From: Polyangia bacterium
Lineage (GTDB): Bacteria > Myxococcota_A > Polyangia > Nannocystales > Nannocystaceae
NCBI GenBank assembly: GCA_030424595.1
Contig: JAUHWG010000005.1
Location: forward strand, 281,177 to 345,176
Direction of reading: 5' to 3'
Length of the DNA stretch: 64,000 nt
Shown piece by piece: positions 62,368-64,000 of this stretch. Made by a program: the position numbers and the translations under genes. Every line of letters starts with the position of its first letter. The stretch's first letter is position 1. Below the pieces are notes generated by a model. It searched no databases, was not told the DNA's origin, and saw only the letters and a program-made list of their open reading frames with translations.

Positions 62368-63855
62368 TCAGGAGGCGCGAGGGAGCCAGGAGGGCCGCAT
62401 CTGGGCCCACATGACGTCGGCGACGAGGCCGAGCTTGGTGCTCGCCATGCCGACGGCGCCGCGGACCTGGCGGAGGCGATCGCGGACCGGGTAGTGCTGG
62501 GCGTGGCGCGGGATGAGGCAGGAGCTGACCGCGTGGCCCGCGGTCTTGAGGTACTCGCTGAGGAAGACCCGCGGGCGGCCCTCGGCGCAGGAGAGGAGGG
62601 CCATCGACCGTCGACGCGCCTCGGGGCCGCTCATCCAGTACTCGAAGAGGGCGCGCTGGATCGCCCGCGCGCCCTCATTGCCGCCGCGGAAGGCCTCGTA
62701 GATCGCGTCGGCGAGGGCCTGGCGGGTGGGGACGTAGCGGTCGTGCTCGTTGCGGTAGCGGCGGAGGCTGGCGGCGCCGAGCCAGGGCTCGCCGTCGCTC
62801 GCGGAGGCCCTGCGCCGGGCCTCGAGGCCGAGGGTCTCGGCGTCGCGGAGGCCCATCGTCATGCCGCTGGCGGTGATCGGGTGCGAGCAGCCGGCGGCGT
62901 CGCCGACGAGGGCGAGGCCCTTGGCGATCGCCCGCGGCGCCGGCAGGTTGACGGTCGGCGCCATCTCCAAGTGCCCCTTGCGGGCGAGGATCGCCGCCGC
63001 GGCCTGCTCGGCGAGCTCCGAGGGGAGGAAGGGGATGAAGGCGTCGTAGAGGAACTCGACCAGGCGGGCGCCCTTGGCCGGGAGGGCGTGGGGGAGGTCG
63101 ATCGTCATCCGGTAGAGGACATCACCGTTCTCCTCGCGGGAGATCGGGTAGACGAGCACGGGGCCCCAGGCCCCGAGGATCACGTTGGCGAAGCTGGCGG
63201 AGGCGACCGCCGCGTCGCGGAGCTCGATGCCGACGGTGAAGCCGATGGTCTGCCGCTCGTCGGGCATGCCGATCAGCTTGCGCACGGCGCTGCCCTTGCC
63301 GTCGGCGCCGATCAGCAGGTCGGAGCGGACCTCGCGGGTCTCGCCGTCTTTGTCCGCGAGGAGGGCGCCCGTGACCGCGCCGGTGTGATCGCGGAGGACC
63401 TCCTTGATCACCCAACCCTCGAGGAGATCGACCTGCGGGCGCTCGCGGACGACCTTGCGCATCACCCGGACCAGGGTCTTGTGGTGGACGGCGAGGCCGT
63501 GGGGGCGGGTCTTGGGGATCGCGGCGTAGGGGAGCTCGACGTAGCGGCCGTCGGCGCGCTCGAGCACGGTGAAGCCGTCGACGTCGACCGCCCCGGCCTC
63601 CTTGAGCGGGCCGTAGAAGCCGAGGTCCTCGAGCACCTGCGCCCCGCGGGGGTGGATGAACTCGCCGGCGAAGCGGGGCGAGACCCCCTTGTGGCGATCG
63701 ATGAGGAGGATCCTTCGTCGGCGCGAGGGATCGGCGACGGCGAGGGCCTGGGCGGTCGCGCAGCCGGCCATTCCGGCGCCGATGATCACCACGTCGTAAT
63801 GGTCCTGGTCCTGGTGCCGGTCCTGGTCCCGCTCCTGATGGTGGGTCGTCGTCAT
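62368..63855 (-). CDS. FAD-dependent monooxygenase, squalene-epoxidase-like
   Basis: A 495-aa flavoprotein. The Rossmann motif DVVIIGAGMAGCATAQAL (about 22-39) binds the FAD ADP moiety; GADGKGSAVRKLIG is the middle DG motif, and GDAAGCSHPITASGMTMGL is the GD motif that contacts ribityl phosphate. GEFIHPRGAQVLEDLGF resembles the GELLQPGG segment of squalene monooxygenases, and the GD motif with HP-TASGMT also fits that branch better than ubiquinone hydroxylases. Sterol-producing Nannocystineae need such an enzyme, but geranylgeranyl-reductase-like roles cannot be excluded. The N-terminus has a His/Gln/Asp repeat (DQDRHQDQDH). A 9-bp repeat array lies directly upstream. Confidence 0.8.
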   Translation of the reverse strand: MTTTHHQERDQDRHQDQDHYDVVIIGAGMAGCATAQALAVADPSRRRRILLIDRHKGVSPRFAGEFIHPRGAQVLEDLGFYGPLKEAGAVDVDGFTVLERADGRYVELPYAAIPKTRPHGLAVHHKTLVRVMRKVVRERPQVDLLEGWVIKEVLRDHTGAVTGALLADKDGETREVRSDLLIGADGKGSAVRKLIGMPDERQTIGFTVGIELRDAAVASASFANVILGAWGPVLVYPISREENGDVLYRMTIDLPHALPAKGARLVEFLYDAFIPFLPSELAEQAAAAILARKGHLEMAPTVNLPAPRAIAKGLALVGDAAGCSHPITASGMTMGLRDAETLGLEARRRASASDGEPWLGAASLRRYRNEHDRYVPTRQALADAIYEAFRGGNEGARAIQRALFEYWMSGPEARRRSMALLSCAEGRPRVFLSEYLKTAGHAVSSCLIPRHAQHYPVRDRLRQVRGAVGMASTKLGLVADVMWAQMRPSWLPRAS

Positions 63856-63866
63856 GGTGATCTTCC

Positions 63867-64000
63867 TTCTCGGCCTTCTCGGCCTTCTCGGCCTTCTCGG
63901 CCTTCTCGGCCTTCTCGGCCTTCTCGGCCTTCTCGGCCTTCTCGGCCTTCTCGGCCTTCTCGGCCTTCTCGGCCTTCTCGGCCTTCTCGGCCTTCTCGGC
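63867..64000. repeat. 9-bp tandem repeat array running off the window
   Basis: Nearly 15 perfect copies of TTCTCGGCC reach the right edge. On the minus strand all three frames are open: (AEK)n, (PRR)n and (REG)n. The REG frame ends RSP-stop, its TGA overlapping the ATG of the flavoprotein gene, so the array could be the C-terminus of an upstream gene that is translationally coupled. Alternatively it is an intergenic minisatellite in the leader. Confidence 0.9.

Overview
The window is GC-rich bacterial chromosome from a myxobacterium, most likely the Nannocystineae (Nannocystis/Plesiocystis/Enhygromyxa type). The pointers are several outer lipoproteins with long Ser/Thr/Glu/Gly-rich spacers behind the lipobox, a myxobacterial Cys-rich disulfide repeat protein, an M36 peptidase with a MYXO-CTERM-like tail, two Ser/Thr protein kinases (one fused to an AAA ATPase) and frequent GTG/TTG starts. 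No species can be named from the sequence alone. Coding density is high except in three disturbed zones.

Layout. 1-14 kb: an HDAC-family deacetylase running off the left edge, divergent from a fused hydantoinase A/B (5-oxoprolinase type); an Lgt-like membrane protein lacking the catalytic His; a VWA lipoprotein; a SulP transporter; a small lipoprotein/membrane protein pair; a BASS transporter; a propeller-like lipoprotein and an AraC regulator. 14-24 kb: deoxynucleoside kinase, 1257-aa kinase/ATPase/TPR protein, an orphan two-gene unit, an FG-GAP lipoprotein and a Cip1-like lipoprotein. 24.6-30 kb: the most unusual locus, a DUF4331 protein followed 3 bp later by a 1301-aa membrane protein that joins an uncharacterised N-terminal region, a DyP-type peroxidase and a catalase-like domain. 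30-34 kb: decayed IS91-type transposase and a duplicated gene end, two unknown proteins and another lipoprotein. 34.4-43 kb: DUF3817 protein and an RND efflux operon (adaptor plus two different permeases, no outer-membrane channel). 43-48.6 kb: lipoprotein and M36 metallopeptidase.

48.8-52.3 kb is a gene-poor, rearranged island: 12-bp tandem repeats, a large imperfect inverted repeat containing two copies of a 160-bp MITE-like element (a third copy lies at 24.3 kb), a CBS protein, and an AT-richer cassette with two paralogous small lipoproteins bracketed by near-identical 115-bp direct repeats and a truncated XRE regulator. 53-64 kb returns to housekeeping content: tmRNA, FHA/degenerate-GGDEF protein, Slt-type lytic transglycosylase lipoprotein, small PH-like and HTH proteins, a Ser/Thr kinase, an RluA-type pseudouridine synthase, two unknown membrane proteins and a squalene-epoxidase-like flavoprotein. 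Short-period tandem repeats (8, 9, 11, 12 and 42 bp) sit in many intergenic gaps and inside low-complexity protein segments.

Functionally the window is dominated by cell-envelope biology (lipoproteins, transporters, wall hydrolysis, efflux, secreted protease) and signalling (kinases, FHA, CBS, AraC, HTH). All functions are read from motifs recognised by eye; no database search was run.
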